A stretch of DNA of 64,000 nucleotides from an uncultured Paenibacillaceae bacterium (GCA_937957685.1 CALGAO010000049.1:1-64000), one strand, 5' to 3'; shown: positions 16,640 through 26,154, counted from the stretch's first letter. Translations and numbers: made by a program. The notes: generated from the sequence alone by a model not told the origin.

Positions 16640-17698
16640 ATGAAAGAGATCACGGAGATCAAAAAGGCGGTCAGCCGGCTGGACAACGAAACAGTCAGAT
16701 CCTGTCTGCAACTGGCTCTGATCCAGATCGGAAGACTGAAGCAAACGCCGGATGCGGCAAGCGATCCGATCGACAGGCTGATCGAGCTATATGATGAGTT
16801 GGTGCCTCAGCCGGACCCGCGATCGACCTGGAGCCCCGCTCCGGGTTGCACCCACGTGCATATCGCGATCGGGGATTCCTTCGCCGGCAGCATGAGGCTG
16901 GCCCTGACAGAGCTTGGTCTGGCGGATAGGCACAAGCTCATCATACTCGCGGACAATTACGCCATCGGCCCGCTCGGCGGACTCGACTCTCCCGAGGGTC
17001 GCGAGGCGCGGTGGAAGTGGTTCCGGCAGAACATCGTGGAGGCCGTTGATCTCATCTATACGGATGTGGAGGAGGAGCACAGCCGGACACGGAGCCAGCT
17101 GGAGCAGATTCCGGAGCAGGCGGAGATCATCGTCTGGACAAGCCGCAGCGTGCGGGAGCAGGCGGGGATGCGTTATGCGATGCATCTGCTGCGCCATCTG
17201 CCGAATCCGATTCGCGTCTGCGACGCCGCCGCCATCTGCGAGGAGCTGTTTAACCGACCGGACGCTCATATCGAGTACCTGCGCTCCGGGGAGATCCCGC
17301 ACAGCAAGCTGAAGCAGGCGATCCTGAGGATGGATGGCGCCGCGCGCCGGCTGTCGAAGGGGGACATCGCACGCCTGGCCGGAGAATGGCATGCGCTATC
17401 GGAGCAAGGCGGAGTCCTGCGCATCTGGCGGGATGGCGCGATCGTCGAAGTGCCCGCCGATTATTATGACGCATTTCTGCTGGACACCCTGGACGAGGTG
17501 AATCCGCCCGCAAGCGACGGCACGTACCGGTTCATCATGTCCGCCCGCCTGATCGGACAGGCGTTGGGGGAATGTGAGCAGGATATCGGATATGAATATT
17601 TGGAACACAGGGTGCGGGAGCTCATCTACCAGGGGGTGTTGGAGATCCGAGGCATCCCGGTCGGCATGAGATATTACGGCATCAGGAGGAAGAAGTGA
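16640..17698 (+). CDS. DUF1835/DUF3658 protein (copy 1)
   Basis: The start is the ATG at 16640 with GGAGGG ten bases upstream. The 352-residue cytoplasmic protein has a short helical N-terminus (MKEITEIKKAVSRLDNETVR). The DUF1835 domain follows (CTHVHIAIGDSFAGSMRLAL, DNYAIGPLGGL, EIIVWTSRSVREQAG), and then the DUF3658 region with RISKGDIARLA-like and ALGECEQDIG segments. No enzymatic function is established. A close paralogue lies at 60080-61123. It is monocistronic and divergent from the kinase-regulator operon. Confidence 0.85.
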   Translation: MKEITEIKKAVSRLDNETVRSCLQLALIQIGRLKQTPDAASDPIDRLIELYDELVPQPDPRSTWSPAPGCTHVHIAIGDSFAGSMRLALTELGLADRHKLIILADNYAIGPLGGLDSPEGREARWKWFRQNIVEAVDLIYTDVEEEHSRTRSQLEQIPEQAEIIVWTSRSVREQAGMRYAMHLLRHLPNPIRVCDAAAICEELFNRPDAHIEYLRSGEIPHSKLKQAILRMDGAARRLSKGDIARLAGEWHALSEQGGVLRIWRDGAIVEVPADYYDAFLLDTLDEVNPPASDGTYRFIMSARLIGQALGECEQDIGYEYLEHRVRELIYQGVLEIRGIPVGMRYYGIRRKK

Positions 17699-17825
17699 CA
17701 AGTTGCTGTAGAATAATATCGATTTTTTGCGGTTTTTCCGAAATGATGTCAACTTCAGGATAGGTTAGAAGAACTATTCATGCTATTATTGATTGTAGAG
17801 ATTACATGGTGAGGTTGATTCATCT

Positions 17826-19295
17826 ATGTTAACAGGCGAGATTCGCAACAAGGTAGATAAAATTTGGACAGATCTCTGGGCAGGTGGCATTTCCAATCCG
17901 ATTACGGTCATCGAGCAGTTGACCTATCTGATGTTCATCCGTTCCCTGGATGAGAAGGAATTGGAGAACGAGCAACTTGAAGCGTTAACAGGCGAATCGG
18001 TGCCCAAAATTTTCCCGCAAACTCCTGAAGGCCAGTCGATGCGCTGGAGTCAGTTCAAGACGAAGGACCCGCGTGAGATTTTCGATATTGTTAGTCTGAA
18101 AGTGTTCCCCTTCATCAAATCGCTCGGTGGCGACCAGGCGACAGCATTTTCCCGCTATATGCAGGATGCGATCTTCCTGATCCCTACTCCACAGGTACTT
18201 CAGAAGATCATCACGGGCCTGGACGAGCTGTATGAACATGACATCCAGGATCTCGATATGCAGGGAGATCTGTACGAATACATGCTGAGCAAGCTGTCTA
18301 CAGCGGGCCAGAACGGACAATTCCGCACGCCGAAGCATATCCGCGATCTGATGGTTCGCTTGCTCAATCCTACACCCGACGATCGTATATGTGACCCTGC
18401 GTGTGGCACAGCGGGCTTCCTGGTGTCGTCTGCCGAATATATCCGTGAGAAATATGGCGATTCGATGACGCCAGAACAATGGGACCATTTTACTTCTACT
18501 TTGATGACCGGGTTTGACACCGATCGGACGATGCTTCGTCTGTCGGCGATGAACCTGATGCTGCACTCCATCACGAGCCCGAAGATCGAATATCTGGACA
18601 GCGTATCCAAGGAAAACAACCATTCCTCGGAATTCAGCATCATCCTCGCCAATCCGCCGTTTACGGGTACGGTTGACGCCGAGAGCATTCATGACAATCT
18701 GAAGGCTGTCTGCGATACCAAGAAGACGGAACTGCTCTTTGTCGCGTTGTTCCTTCGCATGCTTCGCAAAGGCGGACGTTGTGCAGCGATCGTTCCGGAC
18801 GGAGTCCTGTTCGGCACGACGAAGGCACACAAGTCACTTCGCAAGGAATTGGTCGAAAACCACAAGCTGGAGGCCGTAATCTCCATGCCGAGCGGCGTAT
18901 TTAAGCCATATGCTGGCGTGAGTACGGCGATCTTGGTCTTTACGAAGACAGATGCTGGCGGTACGGACCAGGTGTGGTTCTATGATATGAAGGCTGACGG
19001 TTACTCCCTTGACGACAGACGAAATCCAATCGACGCTAACGACATTCCAGATATTCTGGCACGTTTCCACAACCTCGAGGCCGAGAAAGACCGCAAACGT
19101 ACGGAGCAAAGCTTCTTCGTCGACAAAGCATCGATCGTGGAGAACGGCTATGATCTGTCCATTAACCGATATAAAGAGATCGTATACGAGAAGGTTGAGT
19201 ACGATCCTCCTTCTGTGATCCTGGACCGACTGGACAAGCTCAACGCTGAGATCGCTTCGAAGATGCAGGAACTGAGGGGGATGCTCAGTGAGTAA
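17826..19295 (+). CDS. hsdM: Type I restriction-modification methyltransferase subunit HsdM
   Basis: This 489-residue adenine-N6 methyltransferase belongs to a type I system. The N-terminal helical domain (LTGEIRNKVDKIWTDLWAGG) is followed by the methyltransferase domain with QFRTPKHIRDLMV, SAM-binding DPACGTAGFLV and catalytic NPPF (ANPPFTG). It works with HsdS to methylate host DNA and with HsdR to cut unmodified DNA. It is first in the operon and overlaps hsdS by 8 bp. Length and motifs appear intact. Confidence 0.95.
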   Translation: MLTGEIRNKVDKIWTDLWAGGISNPITVIEQLTYLMFIRSLDEKELENEQLEALTGESVPKIFPQTPEGQSMRWSQFKTKDPREIFDIVSLKVFPFIKSLGGDQATAFSRYMQDAIFLIPTPQVLQKIITGLDELYEHDIQDLDMQGDLYEYMLSKLSTAGQNGQFRTPKHIRDLMVRLLNPTPDDRICDPACGTAGFLVSSAEYIREKYGDSMTPEQWDHFTSTLMTGFDTDRTMLRLSAMNLMLHSITSPKIEYLDSVSKENNHSSEFSIILANPPFTGTVDAESIHDNLKAVCDTKKTELLFVALFLRMLRKGGRCAAIVPDGVLFGTTKAHKSLRKELVENHKLEAVISMPSGVFKPYAGVSTAILVFTKTDAGGTDQVWFYDMKADGYSLDDRRNPIDANDIPDILARFHNLEAEKDRKRTEQSFFVDKASIVENGYDLSINRYKEIVYEKVEYDPPSVILDRLDKLNAEIASKMQELRGMLSE

Positions 19296-20448
19296 GTGGA
19301 AGAAGGTACGGTTAGGTGATCTGGGAAATTTTAGGACTGGCGGTACGCCTTCGAGGAGTAAACCCGAGTTCTTTCAAGGGGACATTCCATGGATTACAAC
19401 TGTTGCATTAGGCAAAAAAATGATTGATGAAAGTGACGCAGTAGAGTTTATCAGCGATGAAGCACTTAAAAAAAGTTCAACAAAGTTAATTAAACCAAAC
19501 TCAGTAATGATTGGTATACGGGTAGGCGTAGGTAAGACAGCAATAAATAAGGTAGCTATGGCTACTAATCAAGACATCATTTCTATTGAGGATATTGAGG
19601 AAAGTATACTACATAAACCTTATCTAATATCTTTTATTTCTAGCCGTTCTAATCTCATAAATTCATTAAAACGAGGAGCTACTATTCAAGGAATAAGTTC
19701 TAGTGTCCTTAAGGACTTATTAATTCCCCTCCCTCCCCTGGACATCCAAAAGCAAATTGCACATGAACTCGACACTGTTTCCGAGTTATTAGCACTTCGC
19801 AAGCAACAACTTGAGGAACTGGATCAACTTATCAAGTCGGTGTTTTATGAGATGTTTGGGGATCCTGTGACGAATGAGAGAGGGTGGGAGGTAAAGCCAT
19901 TCGATCAGATAGGTACATTAAACAGTGGTGGCACACCACCGCGAAGCAATAGCTCATTCTTTAATGGGGATATAAATTGGTTTTCTGCTGGCGAGCTAAA
20001 TTCTAGGTATCTACATGAATCAAAAGAGAAGATTACCATATCAGCACTATCTTCCAGTTCAGCAAAACTATTCGACGAAAATAGTATGCTTATTGGAATG
20101 TACGATACTGCTGCATTTAAATTAGGCATCTTGACCAGCAAATCTTCATCTAATCAAGCATGTGCAAATATAGCTGTTAATAAGAATCTCGTTAACATTG
20201 AATGGCTATATGATTGTTGTAAATTAATGAGAGATTTTTTTCTCTCGAACAGAAGAGGCGTTCGTCAGAAAAATTTGACACTGGGTATGATAAGATCTTT
20301 TGAGATTCCAGTACCTCCATTGCCGATACAAGACAAATTCGCCGATATCGTCACCCAGATCGAATCCCAAAAAGCTCTCATCAAAAAAGCCATCAACGAG
20401 ACGCAACTCCTGTTCGACAGCCTCATGAGCAAATACTTCGATGACTAA
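19288..20448 (+). CDS. hsdS: Type I restriction specificity subunit HsdS
   Basis: The start is a GTG at 19288 inside the end of hsdM. The 386-residue protein has two target-recognition domains, about 1-150 (VRLGDLGNFRTGGTPSRSK) and 195-340 (KPFDQIGTLNSGGTPPRSNS). Each is followed by a conserved helical spacer (PLPPLDIQKQIAHELDTVSE; PVPPLPIQDKFADIVTQIE). Each recognition domain reads half of a bipartite DNA site. The recognition domains are clearly AT-richer than hsdM and hsdR, as expected where specificity domains are exchanged between strains. Confidence 0.95.
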   Translation: MSKWKKVRLGDLGNFRTGGTPSRSKPEFFQGDIPWITTVALGKKMIDESDAVEFISDEALKKSSTKLIKPNSVMIGIRVGVGKTAINKVAMATNQDIISIEDIEESILHKPYLISFISSRSNLINSLKRGATIQGISSSVLKDLLIPLPPLDIQKQIAHELDTVSELLALRKQQLEELDQLIKSVFYEMFGDPVTNERGWEVKPFDQIGTLNSGGTPPRSNSSFFNGDINWFSAGELNSRYLHESKEKITISALSSSSAKLFDENSMLIGMYDTAAFKLGILTSKSSSNQACANIAVNKNLVNIEWLYDCCKLMRDFFLSNRRGVRQKNLTLGMIRSFEIPVPPLPIQDKFADIVTQIESQKALIKKAINETQLLFDSLMSKYFDD

Positions 20449-20494
20449 CGTATAGGCTTACACCCTATCTACCAAATATTCGAGGTGAACAAGT

Positions 20495-23400
20495 TTGGCT
20501 GCAAATTTTGATTTCCTGAACGGTAAAACTGAATATCAAATGTTTGCAGCGGCTTGCATCGAAGCGGAGCGGGTGCTGGCGACATCGCCAGCAATGTCTG
20601 CTGTGGGCAGTCGCAAAGCGCTGGAACTGGCTGTGAAGTGGGTTTATGCCGCAGACAATACCATCCGTATGCCGTACAAGGATAATTTGCAGTCACTCCT
20701 GCATGAGCCAACGTTCCGCTTCGCCGTCGATCACAAGACGTGGCAGAAATTGCTGTACATCGTGAAACTGGGCAACATCGCTGTTCACACTGACAAGGTC
20801 GTGACGCGAAGTGAGGCTCTCCTCTCACTTGCCGCCGTGTTCGAATTCGTGCAATGGATCGACTACTGCTATGGCTCGGACTACGAAGAGAGATTCTTCG
20901 ACGAGAACCTCGTGCCCGAGCGGATCGTCGTAATCGATGAAGCGAAGGTGAAAGAGCAACAAAGCCTGCTCGAACAGAAGGAAGCAGAGCTCGAAGCTCT
21001 GCGGGCCCAGGTCGCCGCGATGAGCGCACGATACACCGCTGAACGTGATCAACATAAGAAAGAACGACATTTTACGCCTATCGATCCATCGGAATACGAG
21101 ACGAGGAAGAAATACATCGATGTCGATCTGAAACTGCTTGGCTGGACGTTCGGAGACGATGTGCGCGAAGAAGTCGAAGTAACCGGCATGCCCAACGATG
21201 AAGGCGTTGGGTATGTCGATTATGTCCTGTATGGCAAAGATGGCCTCCCTCTCGCCTTGATCGAAGCGAAGCGCACATCCAGGGATCCGAAGAGCGGCAC
21301 CCATCAAGCCAAGCTGTATGCAGACTGCCTGGAGCGAATGACAGGCCGTCGTCCGATCATATTTACGACGAACGGCTTCGAGACGAATATATGGGAGTCG
21401 CCAGACTCACCTCAACGTAAAGTCAGCGGCCTGTTCTCCCGCCGAGACCTGGAGAAGCTGATGAACCGCCGGTCGAGCCGCAAACCGCTGAACGAGATTC
21501 GCATCGATGATCGGATCACAGATCGTTACTATCAGAAGGAGGCCATTCGCGCCGTAACCGAGCACATTCAAGCCGGACATCGCAAGGCGCTATTGGTTAT
21601 GGCTACAGGAACAGGCAAGACCAGAACCGCTGCCAGTTTGACCGATGTGTTGTCGCGCGGCGGATATGTGACCAATGTCCTGTTCCTGGCTGACCGTCGC
21701 TCACTGGTGACACAGGCCAGGAATGACTTCCGCAAGTACCTGAAGGACATGACGCTCTGCAACCTGCTGGATCCACGCGACGACAAACTGGCCCGGATCG
21801 TATTCTCCACCTACCCGACGATTCTCAACACGATTGACACCGCCAGGTCGGAAGATGGTTCGAGATTGTATACGCCGGCGCATTTTGATCTGATCATCAT
21901 CGATGAAGCACACCGCAGCATTTTCAACAAATATCAAGCCATTTTCGAATATTTCGATGCCATCATGTTGGGACTAACAGCAACTCCGAAGTCAGATGTC
22001 GATCGCAATACTTACGATTTCTTCGAGGTGGAGAGAGGGGTCCCGACCTATGCCTATGAATATGAAACGGCTGTGGAGCAGGATCATGTACTCGTGCCGT
22101 TCCACAATATCGAGGTCAGCCTGAAATTCCTGTCCGAAGGGATCACCTATGATGAATTAACCGAAGAGGACAAGGCGAAGTACGAAGAAGACTTTGCAGA
22201 TGAAGAAGGAAATATACCGGAGGAGATTCCTGCTCCTGAGATCAACGAGTTTATATTCAACCAGAACACGGTTGATACGGTCCTGCAGGATCTGATGACC
22301 AAGGGCATCAAGGTCGCTGGCGGCGACCGCATCGGCAAGACGATCATCTTCGCCCAGAATAAACGTCATGCCCAATACATCGTCGATCGCTTCCATAAAC
22401 TGTACCCACACCTGGGGGAACAGTTCATCCAGAAGATCACCTACGAAGACGCCTATGCCGAAGATGCCATTACCAATTTCAAACAGGCAGACAGCTATCC
22501 ACACATTGCCGTGTCGGTAGATATGCTGGATACAGGCATCGACGTCCCGGAAGTGGTCAATCTGGTATTCTTCAAAAGGGTGCGGTCCAAGACGAAATTC
22601 TGGCAAATGATCGGCCGTGGCACGCGGTTGTGTAAGGATCTGTTCGGTCCGGGAGAAGACAAGACGAGGTTCGTCATCTTTGATTATCTCGACAATTTTG
22701 AATTTTTCCGTCAGTATAAGGAAGGACTTTCTGGCAATGAAGCCGTCAGCATTACGGAATCCATCTTCCAGAAGCGAGTCAAACTGATACGTCATCTGCA
22801 ACATGCTGACTTTGCCAATGATGCTGGCCAGAAGATGCGTGAAGCTCTGATCGATACTGTCGTCGGGCAGATACGAGCATTGAACACGGAACTGATCGCG
22901 GTGAAACTGAAGTTGCAATTTGTGGAAAGATTCAAGGAACGTAACGCCTTCCAGGTTCTGTCCGAGTCTGATGTTATGACCTTGAATCAGGAGCTTGCTT
23001 CACTCGTCTACATGGATGAACGGGACGAGCATGCCAAGCGGTTCGACAACCTCATGTATGGGCTGATGGTCTATGCTCTGGAGAATAACAGGCAATACAC
23101 GCGCAATCAGAAAACATTGAAAGACTTCGCTCACAACCTGCTGACGGAACGTGCCACGATACCGGCTGTACGCCATAAACTGGAGCTTATCCGAACCGTA
23201 GAAAGCGATGAATTCTGGCATCATGCAACAATCTTTGATTATGAACGGATACGGGTTGAGCTTCGTGATCTGGCCAAGTTTACTGTTGACGACTCGAGCG
23301 GCATCAGCCCTATCTACACAAACCTGCGCGATGAAGTCCTGTACGTCCGCGAAGGCTTGCCGATCGACAGTGGCTACAGTTTCGAAGACTACAAGCTGAA

Positions 23401-23848
23401 AGTAAACCGCTATATCGAAGAGAATCGGGATCATATCGCAATCTATAAATTGCGCAACAATATCCCGCTCACGGCGGGAGATTATGAATCGCTGGAGAAG
23501 ATCTTCACGGGTGAGTTGGGAACAGCAGATGATTACAGGCGCGAGTTTAACAACACGCCATTCGGCCTGTTGGTGCGCAAGATCGCCAAGCTCGAGCCTG
23601 AAGCGGTCATGCGGGCATTCTCGGAGTTTATCAACGATGAATCTTTGACTCAGCAGCAGATCGTATTCGTCCGCAAGGTCATCGATTATATTATTCAGAA
23701 CGGGTATATTGAGAATGTCGCGGACCTCGCCAAACCGCCTTTTGACAAGCCGCAAAGTTTCTTGAAGCTCTTCGATGGAACGAAACAGCGCAAGCTGGTC
23801 GAGACTGTGAAGTCGTTCAAAGAAAATGCGGAGAAGATCGTAGGATAA
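20495..23848 (+). CDS. hsdR: Type I restriction endonuclease subunit HsdR with DUF4145 N-terminus
   Basis: A TTG start (LAANFDFLNG) is preceded by GAGG. The 1117-residue motor/nuclease begins with a DUF4145-type helical domain (about 10-125), then a coiled coil (about 150-185). The nuclease core has an acidic/ExK motif (VDYVLYG...LALIEAKRT), and the translocase has Walker A MATGTGKT, DEAH box IIDEAHRS, motif III LGLTATPK and motif VI QMIGRGTRL. A C-terminal helical domain contacts the methyltransferase. It lies 46 bp after hsdS. All core motifs are intact, so the system looks active. Confidence 0.94.
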   Translation: MAANFDFLNGKTEYQMFAAACIEAERVLATSPAMSAVGSRKALELAVKWVYAADNTIRMPYKDNLQSLLHEPTFRFAVDHKTWQKLLYIVKLGNIAVHTDKVVTRSEALLSLAAVFEFVQWIDYCYGSDYEERFFDENLVPERIVVIDEAKVKEQQSLLEQKEAELEALRAQVAAMSARYTAERDQHKKERHFTPIDPSEYETRKKYIDVDLKLLGWTFGDDVREEVEVTGMPNDEGVGYVDYVLYGKDGLPLALIEAKRTSRDPKSGTHQAKLYADCLERMTGRRPIIFTTNGFETNIWESPDSPQRKVSGLFSRRDLEKLMNRRSSRKPLNEIRIDDRITDRYYQKEAIRAVTEHIQAGHRKALLVMATGTGKTRTAASLTDVLSRGGYVTNVLFLADRRSLVTQARNDFRKYLKDMTLCNLLDPRDDKLARIVFSTYPTILNTIDTARSEDGSRLYTPAHFDLIIIDEAHRSIFNKYQAIFEYFDAIMLGLTATPKSDVDRNTYDFFEVERGVPTYAYEYETAVEQDHVLVPFHNIEVSLKFLSEGITYDELTEEDKAKYEEDFADEEGNIPEEIPAPEINEFIFNQNTVDTVLQDLMTKGIKVAGGDRIGKTIIFAQNKRHAQYIVDRFHKLYPHLGEQFIQKITYEDAYAEDAITNFKQADSYPHIAVSVDMLDTGIDVPEVVNLVFFKRVRSKTKFWQMIGRGTRLCKDLFGPGEDKTRFVIFDYLDNFEFFRQYKEGLSGNEAVSITESIFQKRVKLIRHLQHADFANDAGQKMREALIDTVVGQIRALNTELIAVKLKLQFVERFKERNAFQVLSESDVMTLNQELASLVYMDERDEHAKRFDNLMYGLMVYALENNRQYTRNQKTLKDFAHNLLTERATIPAVRHKLELIRTVESDEFWHHATIFDYERIRVELRDLAKFTVDDSSGISPIYTNLRDEVLYVREGLPIDSGYSFEDYKLKVNRYIEENRDHIAIYKLRNNIPLTAGDYESLEKIFTGELGTADDYRREFNNTPFGLLVRKIAKLEPEAVMRAFSEFINDESLTQQQIVFVRKVIDYIIQNGYIENVADLAKPPFDKPQSFLKLFDGTKQRKLVETVKSFKENAEKIVG

Positions 23849-23874
23849 GCATTACGACCCAGGAGCTCATTAAC

Positions 23875-24504
23875 ATGGATAATATTTCAAAATGCAAAGA
23901 ATTGGTCCGATCCATCTACGACCGGATGGATGCCAGCCATGATTACCAGCATATCGAGCGCGTGTATCGAAATGCGGAAGCCATCCTGGAGACGGAGCCG
24001 GAAGCGGATGGCGAGATCGTCCGGCTGGCCGTGCTGCTGCACGACGTCAGCGATGCCAAGTACGCGGACTCGAAGGAGGCGGAGGAGCGCATCCTGAACG
24101 CGCTCGAGCTGACAGGCGAACAGCGGCAGCATATCCGCGACATCATCGCGTCGGTGTCGTTCAATGGCGGGAACGAACTGGAGGCGAGGACGATCGAGGC
24201 CAGGATCGTGCGGGACGCGGACCGCCTGGATGCCATCGGCGCCATCGGGATAGCGCGGACGTTCGCCTACGGCGGAGCCAGGGGACGCAAGCTGTACGAT
24301 GAAACGGAAGTGGCAAGGACCGAGATGTCCGCAGAGGAATATCGCACGAAATCCACCGCTTCAGTCACCCATTTCTACGAGAAGCTGCTGCTGCTGAAGG
24401 ACCGGATGGTGACGGACAAAGGCAGACAGATGGCCGAGCAGAGACATGCGTTCATGCTCGCCTTCCTGGAGCAGCTGCGACGAGAACTGGACGGTCATGC
24501 GTGA
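23875..24504 (+). CDS. HD-domain phosphohydrolase
   Basis: This 209-residue protein has the HD metal motif set: His in SHDYQHIERV, His-Asp in VLLHDVSDAKY, and Asp in RDADRLDAIGAIG. It resembles YedJ-type HD hydrolases, which probably act on nucleotides or other phosphate esters; the substrate is unknown. It begins only 26 bp after hsdR, close enough to be the last gene of the restriction operon, but its higher GC content and general distribution suggest a housekeeping or repair role. Confidence 0.85.
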   Translation: MDNISKCKELVRSIYDRMDASHDYQHIERVYRNAEAILETEPEADGEIVRLAVLLHDVSDAKYADSKEAEERILNALELTGEQRQHIRDIIASVSFNGGNELEARTIEARIVRDADRLDAIGAIGIARTFAYGGARGRKLYDETEVARTEMSAEEYRTKSTASVTHFYEKLLLLKDRMVTDKGRQMAEQRHAFMLAFLEQLRRELDGHA

Positions 24505-24529
24505 TTGGAGACGCATGTGCCTTGAATAT

Positions 24530-24558
24530 AGTGGAGTCCTGGCATCGTGGTATATAAT
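24530..24558 (+). promoter_or_regulatory. Possible promoter of nucleotidyltransferase pair
   Basis: A consensus -10 TATAAT at 24553-24558 lies 44 bp before the TTG start of the next gene. The -35 is poor (AGTGGA at 17-bp spacing). Confidence 0.3.
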
Positions 24559-24601
24559 AAATGCAAGCATGGAATAATTAGACAAAGGGGAGGGAGCTGT
24601 C

Positions 24602-24886
24602 TTGCGCCAATGGACGCTTGAGCAAATCAAATCCAGACGTGATGAGCGTGCCAGTCTTGTCAACCAGGCTGTCGGTCAATTTCGTGCAAAATCCAGGGAA
24701 CAAGGCTGGACGATGAAACGTACTCGGCCCAGAGATGCGGATGAGATTCGGGCTCTGAACGAGATTGCTCGCCGAACCCTTCGAGAAGCCCTGGCGGAAG
24801 GCACTGTCCGGTACGACAGAGAAAGGCGGGTGCTGATCCTTGCCAGATTATCAGGAAGCAAGACAGGCTCTTCAACAACTTGCTGA
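24602..24886 (+). CDS. Small basic partner of nucleotidyltransferase
   Basis: A TTG start follows GGGGAGGGAG. The 94-residue product is highly charged and mostly helical (RQWTLEQIKSRRDERASLVN, RPRDADEIRALNEIARRTLR) and ends inside the next gene. Its small size, its 47-bp overlap with the nucleotidyltransferase gene and the joint promoter resemble the regulator or antitoxin half of a two-gene toxin-antitoxin unit. No DNA-binding motif was recognised, so the assignment is inference. Confidence 0.6.
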   Translation: MRQWTLEQIKSRRDERASLVNQAVGQFRAKSREQGWTMKRTRPRDADEIRALNEIARRTLREALAEGTVRYDRERRVLILARLSGSKTGSSTTC

Positions 24887-25424
24887 CAAAGACAAGTTTG
24901 AGAAGATGATGCTTACGGCAGCCATTATTACGGAACAGCTCGAACATCATGGAATCAAACCTATCATTGTCGGGGGACTCTCCGTTGAAATTTATACGAT
25001 GAATGGATATACGACCTATGATATAGATCTTGTGTTGAATGGATACGAAACTGCGTCACAGGTCCTGGAACAATTGGATTTCAGAAAGATCGGCAAGGAT
25101 TGGGTCCATCCCGTGTTGGGCGTCTCTCTGGAGATACCCGGCAATACTCTGACAGGAGATTATGGTAAAGTCACTGAGGTGCCTGTCGGAGACAGAAGAG
25201 TATATGTGATCGGCATTGAAGACATTATACTCGACAGACTGCGCTCAGCGGTACATTGGCAATCAGGCGTCGATCGCGAATGGGGCTATCGTATGCTTCT
25301 GATGTACTATGAAGAAATTGATATCAACTATATCAGGAGCCAGTTGCAAGGAATGAAAGAGGAGCAAGAATGGGAGCAATGGTTGTCTGAGGCCGCGATC
25401 GATAAGGACGGCATCGGATCATGA
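24840..25424 (+). CDS. Nucleotidyltransferase (DUF6036/AbiEii-like)
   Basis: A TTG start (LPDYQEARQALQQL) lies within the preceding gene. The 194-residue protein has the minimal nucleotidyltransferase signature: VGGLSVEIYTMNGYTTYDID gives the GG...DxD metal and nucleotide site, with a third acidic position in VSLEIPG. Such proteins form the toxin or modifying half of AbiEi/AbiEii-like and MenAT-like modules, transferring nucleotides to tRNA or protein. It closes a two-gene unit directly downstream of the restriction locus and is followed by a strong terminator. Confidence 0.75.
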   Translation: MPDYQEARQALQQLADKDKFEKMMLTAAIITEQLEHHGIKPIIVGGLSVEIYTMNGYTTYDIDLVLNGYETASQVLEQLDFRKIGKDWVHPVLGVSLEIPGNTLTGDYGKVTEVPVGDRRVYVIGIEDIILDRLRSAVHWQSGVDREWGYRMLLMYYEEIDINYIRSQLQGMKEEQEWEQWLSEAAIDKDGIGS

Positions 25425-25442
25425 GCCATTCTATCCTGTTAC

Positions 25443-25483
25443 CAACGGCCGAGGGAGCTTGCGAAACAAGCCCTCGGCCGTTG
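25443..25483. terminator. Strong bidirectional terminator
   Basis: A perfect 13-bp stem (CAACGGCCGAGGG / CCCTCGGCCGTTG) with further CTTG/CAAG pairing in the loop separates the nucleotidyltransferase gene from the convergent catabolic operon. Confidence 0.85.
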
Positions 25484-25497
25484 CTTCCGTGGCGTAT

Positions 25498-26154
25498 CTA
25501 TCTCCCTTCCAGTTGCTTCACGATGGAGCGGATCCGCTCCGGCACCTCCTGTCGCAGCGTCTCCCAGGGAACGAACAGCTCCTTCGGCATGTCATACCGT
25601 TCAAAGACCATCGAGGGTCGAAAACGAAACTGCTGCAGATAGGCCCTCACCAGCCTGTCGATATGCTCTCCCGTCTCATAGGCTCCGGCAAAGGGCGAGG
25701 TGATGATCAACCCCGCCGCACCGGCTCCTTCATCCGTGCAGGAGTGCAGATCGGGAATGAGGTCAAACAACTCGACCATCGGCGAGAAGGCGTGCTTGCC
25801 CGGCTGCGAGTAAAGGACCACATGGGTATCCTCCAGATTGGAGCGATCCTTCAGCAATCCCTTGAAATACTTGCCGTGAAAGCTCGCTTCCGCGTCCAGC
25901 ACGCTGCCGTCCCTCGCCACATAGACCCAGACATGCTCCAGCTCATAAAGATGCTGGATATCGAAGTCCCAATAGATCGCATATTCGACGATGCAGTCCA
26001 GCCGTGCATCGCTGAAGGCGAATGTCCGGCGGAAGGAGGGCGAAGGGCCAGCCTCACGCAGCACGGTCACCCCGACCCGGACAGGCAAGAACGGCTCCAG
26101 GCGGTCGAAATACAGGATCGGCGCGTATCGCTCAGCGATGTCCAGTTCCTTCAT
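25498..26154 (-). CDS. Uncharacterised protein, Vps62-like in wording
   Basis: The ATG at 26154 is chosen for GAGGGG at 8-bp spacing; a GTG three codons earlier is possible. The 218-residue soluble protein opens with ERYAPILYFDRLEPFLPVRV and contains VEYAIYWDFDIQHLYELEHV and DAEASFHGKY. This order recalls Vps62-type proteins, but the match is from memory and weak. It overlaps the end of the TIM-barrel gene by 23 bp and is the last gene of the catabolic cluster, so a role in the same pathway is possible. Confidence 0.55.
   Translation of the reverse strand: MKELDIAERYAPILYFDRLEPFLPVRVGVTVLREAGPSPSFRRTFAFSDARLDCIVEYAIYWDFDIQHLYELEHVWVYVARDGSVLDAEASFHGKYFKGLLKDRSNLEDTHVVLYSQPGKHAFSPMVELFDLIPDLHSCTDEGAGAAGLIITSPFAGAYETGEHIDRLVRAYLQQFRFRPSMVFERYDMPKELFVPWETLRQEVPERIRSIVKQLEGR

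Noticed and set aside
17826..23848. Phase-variable type I system with inverted hsdS copies
   Set aside because: Only one hsdS gene exists here, with no recombinase or partial specificity genes flanking it.
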